NCBI RefSeq assembly: GCF_028606985.1
Contig: NZ_CP117416.1
Span: 1,402,001 to 1,466,000 of the forward strand
Origin: Paenibacillus kyungheensis
GTDB taxonomy: Bacteria; Bacillota; Bacilli; Paenibacillales; Paenibacillaceae
Reading direction: 5' to 3'
Length of the DNA: 64,000 nt
Below are positions 35,887 to 46,137 of the stretch, in pieces. Made by a program: the position numbers and the translations under genes. The number at the start of each line of letters is the position of its first letter. Position 1 is the first letter of the stretch. The notes under the pieces were generated by a model. The model was not told where the DNA came from, did no database searches, and saw only the letters and a list, made by a program, of their open reading frames with translations.

Positions 35887-35924
35887 AATACATCATAAGA
35901 TGATTTTATCAGGAGGGCGTACAG

Positions 35925-36581
35925 GTGAATAAAGAAGTCAATACAGTGTCTTGGGATCAATCTTTGCGTGAAGTGATGAAGCAGTTAGGAGAAGCAGAAC
36001 CGACACCGGGTGGAGGTAGTGTGTCTGCAATTGTTGCAGCGCTCGGTGCAGCGATGACTTCGATGACCGCCCACTTTTCGCAAGGCGAAGGATATGAAGA
36101 AGTGCAAGTAGAAGTGAATCAAGCACTACAAGATATGGATAAGATCAGAAGTGCTTGTGAGCATTTGATGAATAAAGATATGGAATCATTTGGACAATAT
36201 ATTGAAGCTTTACGTCTGCCACATCATACTGACAAAGAAAAGCAGGAACGCAAGCAAACGCTACAGACGATGAAATTACAGTCGATTGATATTCCGCTAC
36301 AGTTAATGGAATGTTGTCTTTATGGTCTGTATAGCGCATCACCGTTGATTGAGATATGCAATCGAACTGTTTTGTCGGATGTCGGTATCAGTATTATTTT
36401 GTTTGAAGCTTCGGCGCAATCTTTACTGCTAACCGTAGAAATTAATCTGGTGACTCTTCAAGATGAAGAACAACATCATTATTACCAACAGCGTGCAGAT
36501 AGCTTTATGCAAAAAGTAACTACATTAAAACAAAAATGTCTAACACAAGTTCGACAACGTATCGCTAGTGATCATGCGTAG
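35925..36581 (+). CDS. FTCD-family cyclodeaminase/cyclohydrolase
   Basis: 218 residues, all helical. The conserved N-terminal EAEPTPGGGSVSAIVAALGA (glycine-rich loop) is the hallmark of formimidoyltetrahydrofolate cyclodeaminase and FchA-type methenyl-THF cyclohydrolases. GTG start behind AGGAGGGCG. Expected role is folate one-carbon conversion in the cytoplasm. It sits 38 bp after cysW on the same strand and before the terminator, so it is probably transcribed with the second sulfate cluster, which is odd for a folate enzyme. Confidence 0.82.
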   Translation: MNKEVNTVSWDQSLREVMKQLGEAEPTPGGGSVSAIVAALGAAMTSMTAHFSQGEGYEEVQVEVNQALQDMDKIRSACEHLMNKDMESFGQYIEALRLPHHTDKEKQERKQTLQTMKLQSIDIPLQLMECCLYGLYSASPLIEICNRTVLSDVGISIILFEASAQSLLLTVEINLVTLQDEEQHHYYQQRADSFMQKVTTLKQKCLTQVRQRIASDHA

Positions 36582-36605
36582 AAGCTCAAATGATCGTACA
36601 ACATA

Positions 36606-36660
36606 AAAAGCTCCAAACCATTCACGATCAAGCACAGTGAATAGGTTTGGAGCTTTTTTT
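36606..36660. terminator. Convergent bidirectional terminator
   Basis: AAAAAGCTCCAAACC and TTCAC pair with GTGAAT and GGTTTGGAGCTTTTT. It lies between the FTCD-family gene and the convergent orphan gene. Confidence 0.88.
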
Positions 36661-36661
36661 G

Positions 36662-37171
36662 CTAAAGATTATCGTAATTGTTACCAAAAGCGAAATTAAG
36701 ACTGTAGTTCTCATAGTATGATAGTTCTTTCCATGCATCAGGAACTTCGCAACTACCTACATACAAAATTTGCTGATCTCGAATCAACCATTCTAATCCA
36801 TGTTCTACTTCCCAATCGCAATTTAGCTCTATACGAATAATCGTCTCGGTTCGTTCGGGATCCATCTCTATCATCATATCAATAGGTTCGATATACTGTA
36901 AAATTTCTTCTGGTTGTTGAATAGACGGACACTCTTGGTCGCCTACATAATCGCAGAAGCTTTTGCAGTAATCCCATGAAAATTGAAATAATTTAGCAAG
37001 GGTATCCTGATCCAACTGATTAAACGCTTGAACTACTTTTTCTACCGCTTCTGTAGAAATGTCCGGATCACCAACATAGACGCCCATATATTGATTAAAA
37101 ACAGGGGCATAGAACTCTGCGCCCCAATCTTCTTTGCGTCGGTCTATTTTTCGTAGAATAGTTTCACTCAT
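36662..37171 (-). CDS. Hypothetical protein, possibly DUF6985-like
   Basis: 169 residues, acidic, cytoplasmic. It starts MSETILRKIDRRKEDWGAEF and ends YENYSLNFAFGNNYDNL. The segment IRIELNCDWEVEHGLEWLIR followed by QQILYVG resembles DUF6985-type proteins, some of which are predicted immunity proteins. I do not recognise a biochemical function. It begins 5 bp after the speD stop, so it is likely made from the same transcript. Confidence 0.6.
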   Translation of the reverse strand: MSETILRKIDRRKEDWGAEFYAPVFNQYMGVYVGDPDISTEAVEKVVQAFNQLDQDTLAKLFQFSWDYCKSFCDYVGDQECPSIQQPEEILQYIEPIDMMIEMDPERTETIIRIELNCDWEVEHGLEWLIRDQQILYVGSCEVPDAWKELSYYENYSLNFAFGNNYDNL

Positions 37172-37176
37172 AGTGA

Positions 37177-37998
37177 CTAGACCGAACGATCTGTATTCAT
37201 ATTTTTGGCGTAATAGATTTCGTCCATTTCCATTTTGAGACGTTGTGTAATCTGATCTTGATCTTCTTCGGTCAATGTTTCTTTGGTATACCCGAATAGA
37301 TAATTATCCAGATCAAATTTTTTTAATTTACATTTTGTATGGAAAATATTTTCTTGATACACGTTCACATCGATCATATCGTAAGTGTCTTTGATTTCAG
37401 AAGGAATATAGTTCTGGATCGAGCTAATATCATGATCGATAAATAGCTTGTGTCCTTGAATATCACGAGTAAATCCACGTACCCGATAATCCATTGTCAT
37501 AATATCCGTATCAAATGAATGAATAAGGAAGTTCAATGCTTTTAGTGGTGAGATTTCGCCACAAGTAGACACATCAACATCCGCGCGGAATGTACTGATA
37601 CCTTCATCAGGATGGTATTCAGGATACGTATGCACGGTAATATGACTTTTATCCAGATGCATCAATACATGCTCTGGCAATGGACCAGGTGATTCTTCAA
37701 AAGAAGCATTAGGTGCTGTCTCTACCGGACCTTCAGAGATCAACATCGTTACACTTGCTCCTTGTGGAATATAATCTTGCTTCGCCACATTCAGCACATG
37801 AGCTCCAATAATATCACATACATTCGTTAAGATTTTTCCTAGACGATCTGCATTGTATTGTTCATCAATATAAGCAAGATAGGCTTCACGCTCTTCTTTC
37901 GTACGTGTATAGCAAATATCGTACATATTGAAGCTCAAAGATTTTGTTAAGTTGTTAAAATTATGAAGCTGAATGCGCTGTTGCGGTGTCAATCCCAT
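37177..37998 (-). CDS. speD: S-adenosylmethionine decarboxylase proenzyme SpeD
   Basis: 273 residues, the long (E. coli-type, about 264-residue) class and not the short Bacillus SpeH class. The self-processing site is visible: [20 protein letters not shown], with cleavage expected between Lys117 and Ser118 to form the pyruvoyl group. Also [20 protein letters not shown] and [14 protein letters not shown]. It produces decarboxylated SAM for spermidine synthesis. No speE in the window; an orphan gene follows at 5 bp. The upstream 429-bp region is shared with a divergent chemoreceptor gene and holds a GATATCGATATC palindrome near 38020. Confidence 0.9.
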   Translation of the reverse strand: MGLTPQQRIQLHNFNNLTKSLSFNMYDICYTRTKEEREAYLAYIDEQYNADRLGKILTNVCDIIGAHVLNVAKQDYIPQGASVTMLISEGPVETAPNASFEESPGPLPEHVLMHLDKSHITVHTYPEYHPDEGISTFRADVDVSTCGEISPLKALNFLIHSFDTDIMTMDYRVRGFTRDIQGHKLFIDHDISSIQNYIPSEIKDTYDMIDVNVYQENIFHTKCKLKKFDLDNYLFGYTKETLTEEDQDQITQRLKMEMDEIYYAKNMNTDRSV

Positions 37999-38358
37999 CT
38001 GTATTCCCCCTATTGTCGTCGATATCGATATCCATGTTGTGTTGCTTCAATACATAGTATGGATCGGACAGTTGTATATTTAAAGTGCCGAGCACTTAGT
38101 AATAGAAAATACTATTCATATACCCCATTGACTTATTCAAAAACATTCAGCTATTAAGCTGTACGTATTAGCATGATAAAATGCCGAATCGAATGCTGAA
38201 TATGGTCGTTACATACGATTCAATGTTAACAGATGCCTTGCCTAATATCCATAGCTATAAATGTAAAACATCAACTTCAACAGCTAGGTCATTTGAGTAG
38301 ATAAGATATTGAGTTTTACGCTATTTTATAGTCCACAAAAAAATTTTGCACTATCTAT

Positions 38359-38385
38359 TAAATAAAATAACGATAGTGACGATAA
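38359..38385 (+). promoter_or_regulatory. Sigma-D-like promoter of the first tandem chemoreceptor
   Basis: TAAA (38359-38362), 15-bp spacer, GACGATAA (38378-38385) against the motility consensus TAAA-N15-GCCGATAT. Chemoreceptor genes are typical sigma-D targets, which supports the match. The rest of the 37999-38358 gap contains no recognisable gene or riboswitch. Confidence 0.45.
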
Positions 38386-38427
38386 GTATTAAGAACTACA
38401 AAATGTCGAAAAAAGGCGGTTATTGTC

Positions 38428-40542
38428 GTGATAGAGAAGTTGCTATCCCCATTTACGTTTGTTATATCTAAGCTCAAATACGCACAAAAGTTTATATTAA
38501 TTAGTGTATTATGTGCGCTACCTTTACTCTTATTAACCAGTATTTGGTTTGAGAATCAACAAGCTAAAATTCAAATGTCATCTTCAGAACGAAAAGGAAT
38601 AGTTAATATTGATAGTATTTTCCCGCTTATTTTACTGATGCAGAATCATCGTGCTTTTTATGGCAATTATGTATCAGGAGATACGAATGCTCAATCACAA
38701 TTGAGTCAGACTGAACAAGATATTAGCGCAGAAATAAAAAAAATTGATCCTATTATCCAATCCCAACAACTACCTCAGTCGATTACAATCTGGCAAGGTA
38801 TTCAAACAGATTGGAGTACATTACAAAAAGAACAATCTTCTTTAAATGCAGAAGATAGTTTTACTCGTCACAGTGAATTGATCCAAGAAATGATGAATTT
38901 TATTACAAAAAGTGCGAATGAATCGAGATTATCTCTAGATAGTGATATTGACTCCACTTCACTGGCTGGTATTTTTACCAAACAATTAGCGCAAACGTCA
39001 GATATGGTAGCACAAATGCGTGGTAGAGGAACAGCACTACTGATTAGCAAACAGAATAATCATGATACCGTTGTAAAAATCACAGAAAATACAGGCAAAA
39101 TGAAATTAACGATTGAAGATATCACTAATTCTTTAAATACAGCGTATGACAATAACCCGCAGTTAAAACAATTATTTGCTGAAAAAGGAAACGAAAATAT
39201 CAGTCAAATGAATGCATTTGTAGATATCGTCACCAATCAAATTATTAATGATGAAAGCTTAAAAGGTTCTTCTAACGATTATTTTGCGGCAGGTACGCAA
39301 ACGATTCAGTCTTTACAACAGTTTTCAGAATCTATTGCTAATGAATTAGATGTTCTCATTGCCAAACGTATACAAGAATTAACGTATATGCGCAATCTGA
39401 TTTTGGGAATTACTTTATTCGTCCTTATACTTGTGGCACTATTTTATATCGCTTTTTACCGCAATGTATTGCAATCGGTCAGAAGCTTACAAAACGGTGC
39501 AGATGCTATGGCACAAGGGGATCTCTCGCAAACGATTGTACTTCAGACTAGAGATGAACTGAAACAAGTGGGAGATGCATTTAACCAAACGATGTTGTCT
39601 CTAAATGAGCTGTTGCATCGTAATCAACAAGTATCCGATCAATCTGCAACAGCTTCTGCTCATTTGAAAATTGTATCGACTGAATCGACATTAGCGATGG
39701 GGCAAATTGCTGATGCGATTCAAAGCGTCTCTGAAGGTAACAAAGGACAGAAGAAATCAATGAATGAAACAGCGAATGCGATGAACGAAATGTCGATAGG
39801 TATTACGCGCATTGCTGAAGCAGCATCAGGCGTAGCAGAGTCGTCTATCCAAGCAACAGAACTGGTGTATGTTGGAGATCAAAAATTGGTTGATGCTGTA
39901 GCTCAAATGGAAAGTATTCGTCAGTCAGTAGATGGATCAGGTCACAAAGTCCGTACACTATCCGAACATTCTAACGAAATCGGACAGATTGTAACTGTCA
40001 TTATGGGGATCGCTTCACAGACTCAATTGCTATCATTAAATGCAAATATTGAAGCCGCGCGCGCTGGTGAACATGGCCGAGGATTTAGCGTAGTAGCTGA
40101 AGAGGTAGGTAAACTAGCAGAGCAAACGAAGTCTTCCGTAGAAATGATTTCTATGTTAGTCCGTGATATTACTGAATTAGTATCGCAAACGGTCGCTTCC
40201 ATTCAACTAACAGATCACGAAACGATGCAAGGGATTCAAGCAGTTCAACAAGCACATCAGACGTTAAAAGATATTTTGGCATCGACTCAAGTGGTAAGTG
40301 CTCAGATTCAAGAAGTGTCTGCTACCTCTGAAGAAATATCAGCAGGTATGGAGCAAGTAACAGCTTCTATGATTGAAGTTGCAGATGTATCTGCCAAAAC
40401 ATCGAGTGAAGCAGAGACGATGGCAGCAGCAACTGAACAACAATTAGCTTCTATGGAAGAAATCAATACTTCCGCAGAATCATTAAGTGGTATGTCTACC
40501 CAATTGCAAGAGGATCTCAGCAAGTTCAAATTGCGTCATTAA
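38428..40542 (+). CDS. Methyl-accepting chemotaxis protein, tandem copy 1
   Basis: 704 residues. Short cytoplasmic tail, membrane helix at about 23-42, a large extracellular region of about 280 residues that looks all-helical, second helix at about 325-345, HAMP ([20 protein letters not shown]), then the signalling domain. The tip reads [20 protein letters not shown] near residue 540 with [19 protein letters not shown] start behind AAAGGCGG. The signalling half is close to the next gene, and leader and terminator are also alike, so the pair arose by duplication. The ligand is unknown. Confidence 0.92.
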   Translation: MIEKLLSPFTFVISKLKYAQKFILISVLCALPLLLLTSIWFENQQAKIQMSSSERKGIVNIDSIFPLILLMQNHRAFYGNYVSGDTNAQSQLSQTEQDISAEIKKIDPIIQSQQLPQSITIWQGIQTDWSTLQKEQSSLNAEDSFTRHSELIQEMMNFITKSANESRLSLDSDIDSTSLAGIFTKQLAQTSDMVAQMRGRGTALLISKQNNHDTVVKITENTGKMKLTIEDITNSLNTAYDNNPQLKQLFAEKGNENISQMNAFVDIVTNQIINDESLKGSSNDYFAAGTQTIQSLQQFSESIANELDVLIAKRIQELTYMRNLILGITLFVLILVALFYIAFYRNVLQSVRSLQNGADAMAQGDLSQTIVLQTRDELKQVGDAFNQTMLSLNELLHRNQQVSDQSATASAHLKIVSTESTLAMGQIADAIQSVSEGNKGQKKSMNETANAMNEMSIGITRIAEAASGVAESSIQATELVYVGDQKLVDAVAQMESIRQSVDGSGHKVRTLSEHSNEIGQIVTVIMGIASQTQLLSLNANIEAARAGEHGRGFSVVAEEVGKLAEQTKSSVEMISMLVRDITELVSQTVASIQLTDHETMQGIQAVQQAHQTLKDILASTQVVSAQIQEVSATSEEISAGMEQVTASMIEVADVSAKTSSEAETMAAATEQQLASMEEINTSAESLSGMSTQLQEDLSKFKLRH

Positions 40543-40559
40543 TATAGATAGTATGTCTC

Positions 40560-40605
40560 AAAAAAGGTTATCTGTGCTGTACATTCAGAGTAGGTAGCCT
40601 TTTTT
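40560..40605 (+). terminator. Intrinsic terminator of chemoreceptor copy 1
   Basis: AAAAAAGGTTA..CT and AG..TAGCCTTTTTT pair imperfectly. Similar in layout to the terminator behind copy 2. The following 250 bp to the next start contain only a sigma-D-like -10 (TCCGATAA, 40805-40812) without a good -35. Confidence 0.75.
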
Positions 40606-40855
40606 GAAATTACAAATTGAGCTTATAAATTACATCTTTTGTTATATAGATCATTACTAACGGTACTGTAAAATGCAAAATGACATTTTTATTAATACCA
40701 GCACAGATACACGTAAGCAGTAAAGATTACATCATAATGAATGACATGAGATACCTAAAATAGAACATCATTTTATTTTTTCTATTACTTAACAGTGTAA
40801 ACTGTCCGATAAAAATAGTGGATTCAACGAAAAAAATGTCGAACAAAGGTGGAAA

Positions 40856-42976
40856 ATGTCAATGTCAACTAAGATTCTGTTGCCTTTTACCAAAGTAATA
40901 TCTAGATTGAATTACGCACAAAAATTTATACTGATTAGTTTTTTGTTCTGTATTCCGATTATTATGCTATTTGTCATTTGGTTTAACACACATCAAGAAA
41001 AAATTGATATTACTCATCAAGAGCAAAAAGGAATCACTTCTATAAATAGTATTATTCCTCTTTTTCTAGCGGTTCAAGAACATCGCGCACTATATAGCAG
41101 TTATACCAATGGATTAACAAACGTCAAACCAGATATCGAAACTACAGAAAAAGAAATCGATACACAAATCCAAAAGATTGATCAAGTTGTAGCTCAAAAT
41201 GAATTTGCTGATTCTAGCAAGCAGTGGCAATCGATCCAAGCAGATTGGAAAACTCTACAAACAGAACAATTCTCATTAAATAATGCAGACAGCTTTGATC
41301 GCCATACCGCTATTATTAATAAAATGAATAATTTTGTACTGATTACAGCAGACGATTCAGGCATGTCATTAGATACAGAAATTGATTCTTATTATTTAAT
41401 GGATGTTTTCGTGAATCAACTAACTCAGACTATGGAAAAAAATGCTCAACTTCGTGGAGAAGGTCAGAACATTCTACAAAAGAAAAAAATAACAGAAGCT
41501 GAATTGGTTGATATTTTGCTAGAAAAAGGTCAAATGCAATCTCTCCGTGACGGAATTGCGGATTCTCTAGACACAGCGTATAAAAATAACAGTCAATTAG
41601 AAAGTATTTTGGGTGCACAAGGGAAAACAACACTTGCCACATTAGATCAATTCCTTACAACTGTAAATAATGATCTAATTACAGATAAAACGTTTGCTAC
41701 AACCCCATCAACATTTTATGATGCCGCAACTCAGACTATAGAGGCTACACATACATTTACAACTAGTATATCTAATGAGCTGAATGAATTGTTGCAACAA
41801 CGAATTCATCGCTTAACTGAATCCAGAAACATTATTATCGGAATTACTATACTCGCTTTACTATTAGTGACTTTATTTTATCTTGCTTTTTACCGTAGTG
41901 TTCGTGAAGCTGTACAACGTTTGCGTGATGGAGCGACAGCGATGGCATCAGGCGATTTATCTCAGCATATTCATCTCACTACTCAAGATGAGCTTCGTCA
42001 GGTCGGAGATGCTTTTAATCAGACCATTCAAGAATTGAATCTATTATTACGCCGTAATCAGGATATTGCCGCCCAATCATCCGCAGCTTCTATACAACTT
42101 AAAGATGTCGCTAATGAATCGACTCAAGCGATGCAACAAATTGCAGAAGCGATTCAAGGGGTTTCTTCAGGAACCGATACGCAGAAAAAAGCAACTGAAG
42201 AAACGGCTAATGCAATGAATGAAATGTCGGTTGGTATCGCTCGTATTGCTGAATCAGCATCAGAAGTTGCTGAATCTTCGATTCAAGCGACAGGACGTGC
42301 TCAATTTGGCGATCAGCAATTGGTATCTGCTGTCAATCAAATGGAAAGTATTCGTGATTCGGTTCATCAATCCGGCGATACCGTCAAAGTGTTAGCAGAG
42401 CATTCGCAAGAAATTGGACAGATTGTCACTGTGATTATGAATATTGCCGCACAGACTCAATTGTTATCATTAAATGCGAATATTGAAGCGGCTCGTGCAG
42501 GAGAGCATGGACGTGGATTTGCTGTGGTAGCTGGAGAAGTAGGTAAGTTAGCAGAGCAGACCAAATCATCTGTAGGCTTAATCTCCCGTCTGGTGGCTGA
42601 TATCGAACAGTTGGTTCAACAAGCCGTTCAATCGATGGAACAGACACAGACAGAAACAGAGAGCGGTATTGAAGCTATTCAGAATGCTCATCAGACGTTA
42701 AATGGAATTTTGAATGCTACCCAGTTAGTGAGTGCACAGATTCAAGAAGTATCAGCTACCTCTGAAGAAATATCAGCAGGGATGGAAGAAGTAACAGCTT
42801 CTATTGTAGAAGTGTCTGAAGTGTCAATGCGTACATCGGACGAAGCAGAGACAATGGCTGCGGCAACCGAGCAACAATTAGCTTCGATGGAAGAAATTAA
42901 TGCTTCTGCAGAATCATTAAGTGATATGTCTACCCAACTGCAAGAAGATCTAAGTAAATTCAAGTTGCGCGATTAA
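40856..42976 (+). CDS. Methyl-accepting chemotaxis protein, tandem copy 2
   Basis: 706 residues, same architecture as copy 1: membrane helix near 24-43, about 280-residue extracellular helical sensor, second helix near 327-347, HAMP ([20 protein letters not shown]), signalling domain with tip [20 protein letters not shown] near 542. The C-terminal region of both ends in [14 protein letters not shown] plus one residue. The sensor halves differ far more than the signalling halves, which points to duplication followed by change of ligand. AAAGGTGG precedes the ATG. Confidence 0.92.
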   Translation: MSMSTKILLPFTKVISRLNYAQKFILISFLFCIPIIMLFVIWFNTHQEKIDITHQEQKGITSINSIIPLFLAVQEHRALYSSYTNGLTNVKPDIETTEKEIDTQIQKIDQVVAQNEFADSSKQWQSIQADWKTLQTEQFSLNNADSFDRHTAIINKMNNFVLITADDSGMSLDTEIDSYYLMDVFVNQLTQTMEKNAQLRGEGQNILQKKKITEAELVDILLEKGQMQSLRDGIADSLDTAYKNNSQLESILGAQGKTTLATLDQFLTTVNNDLITDKTFATTPSTFYDAATQTIEATHTFTTSISNELNELLQQRIHRLTESRNIIIGITILALLLVTLFYLAFYRSVREAVQRLRDGATAMASGDLSQHIHLTTQDELRQVGDAFNQTIQELNLLLRRNQDIAAQSSAASIQLKDVANESTQAMQQIAEAIQGVSSGTDTQKKATEETANAMNEMSVGIARIAESASEVAESSIQATGRAQFGDQQLVSAVNQMESIRDSVHQSGDTVKVLAEHSQEIGQIVTVIMNIAAQTQLLSLNANIEAARAGEHGRGFAVVAGEVGKLAEQTKSSVGLISRLVADIEQLVQQAVQSMEQTQTETESGIEAIQNAHQTLNGILNATQLVSAQIQEVSATSEEISAGMEEVTASIVEVSEVSMRTSDEAETMAAATEQQLASMEEINASAESLSDMSTQLQEDLSKFKLRD

Positions 42977-42993
42977 TATAGATATCATTCCAC

Positions 42994-43041
42994 AAAAAAA
43001 GGTCGTCTGCTCTGTAGTTTGAGAGTAGATGACCTTTTTTT
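42994..43041 (+). terminator. Intrinsic terminator of chemoreceptor copy 2
   Basis: AAAAAAAGGTC, TCT and CTCT pair with their complements in GAGAGTAGATGACCTTTTTTT. Usable in both directions against the convergent orphan gene. Confidence 0.82.
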
Positions 43042-43080
43042 ATATGATTACTGATGTAACGATTAATTTTACCATAAAAA

Positions 43081-43596
43081 TCAAGCTTGAGTCTGTGGCT
43101 TGAATCCTTCGTCTTTGAGATAGTCGCCAGCTTCACTGCGGGATTCAAAAGCCATATCTAAATTCAGACCGGAATAGACACACCACATCTCATCTTCGTA
43201 TTTTAGCGTTAGAATATGTCCATCTTCATCGATCCATGTACCGCCTGTAGAAGTCGTCGTTGCTAATTTGAAAGAAGCTTTAGCTTCTTCTTTTTCTTTC
43301 AACTCAACCGTTTTGTGGTTGTACGACATCGCTTTGATCGTCTCATCCAGTAATGTGCGTAACTGTTCTTCCGAATAATCGCGGATATTTACAAATCCTT
43401 TATCATCGGTTTCATAGTTATGCAATAATCCAGCATAAATATAACCGTTACCGTTCGGATGAATATGGAAAGCGACAATTTTTTTCTCATAGGCACTGTC
43501 TTCATAATGGAAATTCACACGACCTAAAGAAACATCTTTACGTTGTAGTTGTGGATACGATTGTAGCAGTTCAAGCTTTTGTTCAAAATTAAGCAT
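43081..43596 (-). CDS. Conserved-looking hypothetical protein
   Basis: 171 residues, soluble, mixed charge. Distinctive segments are LGRVNFHYEDSAYEKKIVAF, HIHPNGNGYIYAGLLHNYET, and DDKGFVNIRDYSEEQLRTLL. I do not recognise a family with defined function. GGAGG stands before the ATG. Single-gene unit that converges with chemoreceptor copy 2. Confidence 0.65.
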   Translation of the reverse strand: MLNFEQKLELLQSYPQLQRKDVSLGRVNFHYEDSAYEKKIVAFHIHPNGNGYIYAGLLHNYETDDKGFVNIRDYSEEQLRTLLDETIKAMSYNHKTVELKEKEEAKASFKLATTTSTGGTWIDEDGHILTLKYEDEMWCVYSGLNLDMAFESRSEAGDYLKDEGFKPQTQA

Positions 43597-43658
43597 AATT
43601 GCCTCCTATAAATAATGGGTAGTGGTGATTATAACATACGTAAAAAGAGATAAGCATC

Positions 43659-43688
43659 AAAAAACAGGTGCAGTTCAGCACCTGTTTT
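43659..43688 (-). terminator. Intrinsic terminator of the pseudouridine synthase gene
   Basis: AAAACAGGTGC-AGTTCA-GCACCTGTTTT, a perfect 11-bp stem with A/T flanks, 20 bp after the stop. Confidence 0.85.
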
Positions 43689-43709
43689 CTTAACAGCATA
43701 CATGATCAC

Positions 43710-44738
43710 TTATGTGGATTCAGGCACATCTTTAAAAGGATGTTTGAAGCTTTTAGGAATATCCGTTTCAAAGCGCATCGTTTCACCGGTAACAGGATGA
43801 ATAAAAGAGAGTACACGTGCATGTAGACCAAGACGACCTACACCTTGAGCACGAGCGCCGTACTTTTTATCGCCAACGATAGGATGCCCTAGATCTTCCA
43901 TATGAACACGAATCTGATTTTTGCGTCCTGTTTCTAAGCGAACTTCTAATAAGGAATATTCGCGTGTTTTTTGTAATCGTTTGAAATGAGTAATAGCATG
44001 TTGTCCACCATTATCATGTGAATTGGAGAACATTTTAAGTGTTTTGCTTTCTTTCAGCCATGAAGAAATGGTTCCTTCAGGCTTTTTCACTTCGCCTTCA
44101 ACAAGTGCTACATAGGTACGTTCTTCTACACTTTCACGCCATGTATTTTGCAATTGTTGTTGAACTTCATGAGATTTGGCGAACATCATTACACCGGATG
44201 TATCTCGATCTAACCGATGAACTACGAAGATTCGTTGTTCCGGATCAGTCGCACGTACATGCTCGGTAAGCTGACGATAAGCTGTGACATCTTTTTCTTT
44301 ATCCGATGCGATAGAAAGTAGTCCAGCATCTTTGTGAATCACAATCAAATGCTCATCTTCAAACATAATCGATAGACCGACCATCGCAGGTGCAGCAACC
44401 CGTGGTTCTTTGTGAACCATTACTTCTTGACCGGGACGAAGCATATGATTGTACGCTGTAACGGTTTTTTCATTAATAATGACCTGACCACGCGCCAATA
44501 TCGATTTCACCGAATTACGGCTGATATGTGTAAGATTATCCAGTAAAAAAGGAAGAAGTTCTGTCGCTTCCTTCACTGTATAGACCGTAGGTGGAAGTGG
44601 TTTGCCACGATAGGAACCATTGCGAGATGAGCTGCTTTTCGCTTTGGATGAGTGGGCGGTCGGTTTACCTTTATGACCTGATTTCGTTGTTTTGGAACGA
44701 TTTGAAGATGAATGAGAACGGGAATTTTTCTTTTGCAT
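43710..44738 (-). CDS. RluA-family pseudouridine synthase
   Basis: 342 residues. A basic Ser/Lys-rich N-terminal tail of about 48 residues, an S4-like RNA-binding segment (SRNSVKSILARGQVIINEKT), then the catalytic domain with VVHRLDRDTSGVMMFAKS (catalytic Asp177) and GRKNQIRVHMEDLGHPIVGD plus KYG. It isomerises uridine in rRNA or tRNA; which site cannot be said. The start at 44738 follows AGGAGG; the frame open to 44798 would overlap the kinase gene. It lies 37 bp behind the histidine kinase on the same strand. Confidence 0.88.
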   Translation of the reverse strand: MQKKNSRSHSSSNRSKTTKSGHKGKPTAHSSKAKSSSSRNGSYRGKPLPPTVYTVKEATELLPFLLDNLTHISRNSVKSILARGQVIINEKTVTAYNHMLRPGQEVMVHKEPRVAAPAMVGLSIMFEDEHLIVIHKDAGLLSIASDKEKDVTAYRQLTEHVRATDPEQRIFVVHRLDRDTSGVMMFAKSHEVQQQLQNTWRESVEERTYVALVEGEVKKPEGTISSWLKESKTLKMFSNSHDNGGQHAITHFKRLQKTREYSLLEVRLETGRKNQIRVHMEDLGHPIVGDKKYGARAQGVGRLGLHARVLSFIHPVTGETMRFETDIPKSFKHPFKDVPEST

Positions 44739-44775
44739 AAGCTGTAAGCCTCCTGTAATTAACCCCTTCACTATA

Positions 44776-46137
44776 TCATGGAGATAGTGATCTTGCACCC
44801 GTATTTGTTAATTCTGTCGTTTTGGGTAGGATTAAGGTAAATCTAGCCCCTCCAAGCGGGGAAGAAGTACATAGAAGCTCTGCTTGCAAATGAGATGCAA
44901 TTTGTTGACAGATCGCAAGCCCTAGCCCGGTAACTCCACTTTTACCTGTATAAAAGCGTTGAAAAATCTGCTGTCGTTCTTCCTCAGATAATCCTTCTCC
45001 ATCATCGTCGATATGAATACACCATGATTGCTGATCTGAAGTCGGTTCGATGATCAACTGTACCTGTGTTGCAGTATGACGAACAGCATTTTGAAGCAGA
45101 TTCAGTAAAATTTGAAAAACTTGTTCAGCCGCAATCGCGATAATCAGTGAAGGGCCGATGACTTGTAATTGAATATTGCGCTCTTGCGCTGCTGGCTGTA
45201 GTAAATGAATAGCTTCTTCTGCCATCGTTTTGAGATCAATCGTGGTTTGTTGCCAGACTTCATCTACACTTTCAAGTCTCGATAATTGCAGTAATTTCTC
45301 GACCATATGAATCAAGCGCTTCGATTGAGTAGTAATAATCTCTAATCCTTGATCGGTTGTGACGACCTGATCTTGAATCGCAAAGACATATCCTTGAATC
45401 GACATCAGTGGTGTTTTCAGTTCATGGGATACATTTTGCAAAAATTCAATCTGGTATTGATGTTGTCGCTGTAATCGGTTGGCCATCAATTGAAACGTAC
45501 TGATCAATTCCCCTATTTCGGTATGATCTGCTTGTAAAAAATGTTCATTAGGTTGTAAATGAGGTTCATACCGACTGACTGCTTCTTTTAACCGATTGAG
45601 CGGTTGTACCATGCGCCAGACAGCAAATAAAGCAATAAATAAAATAACGATAAAGCTAGCGCCGATAGATAATAAAGTCGTTCGTAACAAAGGAATATAT
45701 AGGGCACGTACTGATGATAAAGGAGAGTACAGAATCACGCGAAATGGTTGATGATTGAGTTGAGCTTCACTGTATAACACTTTACTGCCGTTTAACTGCA
45801 TATATCCTTGATGATTACTGGAAAAGTTTTTGAGGATTTTACCATTGTTTTGCGTATTGCTGGAAGTGATAATTTTATTGTTTTTATCAAGTACAAAATA
45901 ATCAGCATAAAACAAAATATCTTTAATAAAAAAGCGGAAGTCTGTACTATCCAGTCCATCAATATCTTGGTCTTTCAAAATGTGGGCTGCTTTGATCGTC
46001 TGAGCAGATAATTGTTGTTTGACTTGATTGAGTAAAATATCATCCATTAATTGTACAAAGAAAAAGACGGTAATCGCTACCGTCATCAGCATACCTACAC
46101 AAAGTGACAGCAACATTTTGCCACGAATCGTTTTCAT
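44776..46137 (-). CDS. Two-component sensor histidine kinase
   Basis: 453 residues. Membrane helix at about 9-31, extracellular region of about 120 residues, second helix at about 152-174, HAMP, then the HisKA box FLQNVSHELKTPLMSIQGYV with His238, N-box NLLQNAVRHT, G1 DDDGEGLSEE, and G2 GLGLAICQQI. Membrane-bound partner of the response regulator, whose stop overlaps its ATG by one base (TAATG). Signal unknown. The next locus upstream encodes the secreted cationic repeat protein, a possible target. Confidence 0.92.
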   Translation of the reverse strand: MKTIRGKMLLSLCVGMLMTVAITVFFFVQLMDDILLNQVKQQLSAQTIKAAHILKDQDIDGLDSTDFRFFIKDILFYADYFVLDKNNKIITSSNTQNNGKILKNFSSNHQGYMQLNGSKVLYSEAQLNHQPFRVILYSPLSSVRALYIPLLRTTLLSIGASFIVILFIALFAVWRMVQPLNRLKEAVSRYEPHLQPNEHFLQADHTEIGELISTFQLMANRLQRQHQYQIEFLQNVSHELKTPLMSIQGYVFAIQDQVVTTDQGLEIITTQSKRLIHMVEKLLQLSRLESVDEVWQQTTIDLKTMAEEAIHLLQPAAQERNIQLQVIGPSLIIAIAAEQVFQILLNLLQNAVRHTATQVQLIIEPTSDQQSWCIHIDDDGEGLSEEERQQIFQRFYTGKSGVTGLGLAICQQIASHLQAELLCTSSPLGGARFTLILPKTTELTNTGARSLSP

